Origin: Streptomyces lydicus
GTDB taxonomy: Bacteria > Actinomycetota > Actinomycetes > Streptomycetales > Streptomycetaceae
NCBI RefSeq assembly: GCF_000717345.1
Contig: NZ_JNZA01000013.1
Span: forward strand, 1-64,000
Length of the DNA stretch: 64,000 nucleotides
Direction of reading: 5' to 3'
The translations under genes were made by a program, and so were the position numbers. This document shows positions 63,851 to 64,000 of this stretch, in pieces. Positions within the stretch are counted from its first letter, which is position 1. Every line of letters starts with the position of its first letter. Below the pieces are notes generated by a model. That model was not told the origin of the DNA. It did no database searches and was given only the letters and a program-made list of their open reading frames with translations.

Positions 63851-64000
63851 ATGACCGCGCCGTCGCCCGGCCCGCTGGCCGCCCTCTCCGCCCTGGCCGC
63901 GGCGCACGCACCCGCCGGCGCCCCGGCCCCCGCGGTGCTCGCCGACCGCCCCGACGGCACGGTCGTCCGCAGCGGCCGTACGGTCGCCAAGGCCCACGCC
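63851..64000 (+). CDS. Start of a probable aminoglycoside-phosphotransferase-fold protein (partial)
   Basis: Only the first 50 codons are in the window. ATG at 63851 follows GGGGGAGGGG (63836-63845). After an Ala/Pro-rich start the frame reads VLADRPDGTVVRSGRTVAKAHA, which resembles the N-lobe of Streptomyces APH-fold small-molecule kinases with the ATP-lysine in VAKAHA. The rest lies beyond the window, so the assignment is tentative. Confidence 0.6.
   Translation, partial: MTAPSPGPLAALSALAAAHAPAGAPAPAVLADRPDGTVVRSGRTVAKAHA

Overview
The window comes from a Streptomyces chromosome. The DNA is very GC-rich with G or C in most third codon positions, GTG starts are common, and the gene order (infC-rpmI-rplT, pheST, argCJBD-argR, argG, argH, metNIQ, cobL, cobT, cysG) matches, from memory, the block around SCO1549 to SCO1604 of S. 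coelicolor. Most of it is core chromosome, with one clear foreign and decayed pocket at about 14-19 kb and a smaller scar at about 29 kb.

Layout. 1-10.2 kb: end of a membrane protein, an SseB-like protein, an aquaporin, a DUF1844 protein, the translation operon infC-rpmI-rplT behind a long attenuator leader, an rRNA methyltransferase, a PAS histidine kinase and pheST. 10.5-14 kb: a SpoIIE-type phosphatase, an XRE/TPR regulator, a Nudix hydrolase and a small tail-anchored protein. 14-19 kb: accessory region with a gene-poor kilobase carrying repeated 17-bp palindromes, a low-GC pair (a secreted lactococcin 972-like peptide and a six-helix membrane protein), a frameshifted IS701-like transposase and a VOC gene lying together between 20/21-bp inverted repeats, and a truncated gene at the element's edge. 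19-31.3 kb: a deleted 3-hydroxybutyryl-CoA dehydrogenase gene, then a mixed set including a glycosidase-like Tat protein, a divergent EamA/MocR pair, a divergent hydrolase/PadR pair, a LuxR gene cut short at a dispersed repeat, and a methyltransferase.

31.4-40 kb: arginine biosynthesis. argC, argJ, argB and argD form a tightly coupled operon (argC/argJ and argB/argD overlap by 4 bp), followed by argR, tRNA-Pro, a DUF488 protein, argG and argH. Candidate ArgR sites overlap the argC and argG promoters. 40-49 kb: a TetR/MFS pair, a Tat-exported nucleotidase, a PlsC acyltransferase, a glycerophosphodiesterase with PHO-box-like repeats, small membrane proteins and a HAD phosphatase. 49-52.2 kb: the methionine ABC transporter metNIQ behind a leader peptide ending in Cys and Met codons. 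53-61 kb: cobalamin and siroheme genes cobL, a BluB-CobT fusion with an enormous Ala/Pro-rich N-terminus, and a CysG-like protein, followed by a second rRNA methyltransferase. The window ends with a membrane-anchored Ser/Thr kinase, a small membrane protein and the start of a phosphotransferase gene.

The points most worth following are the candidate bacteriocin island with its palindromic sites, the Cys/Met leader peptide, the inverted repeats around the transposase plus VOC gene, and the non-AUG start and attenuator of infC. Functions rest on motif recognition by eye; no database search was run.
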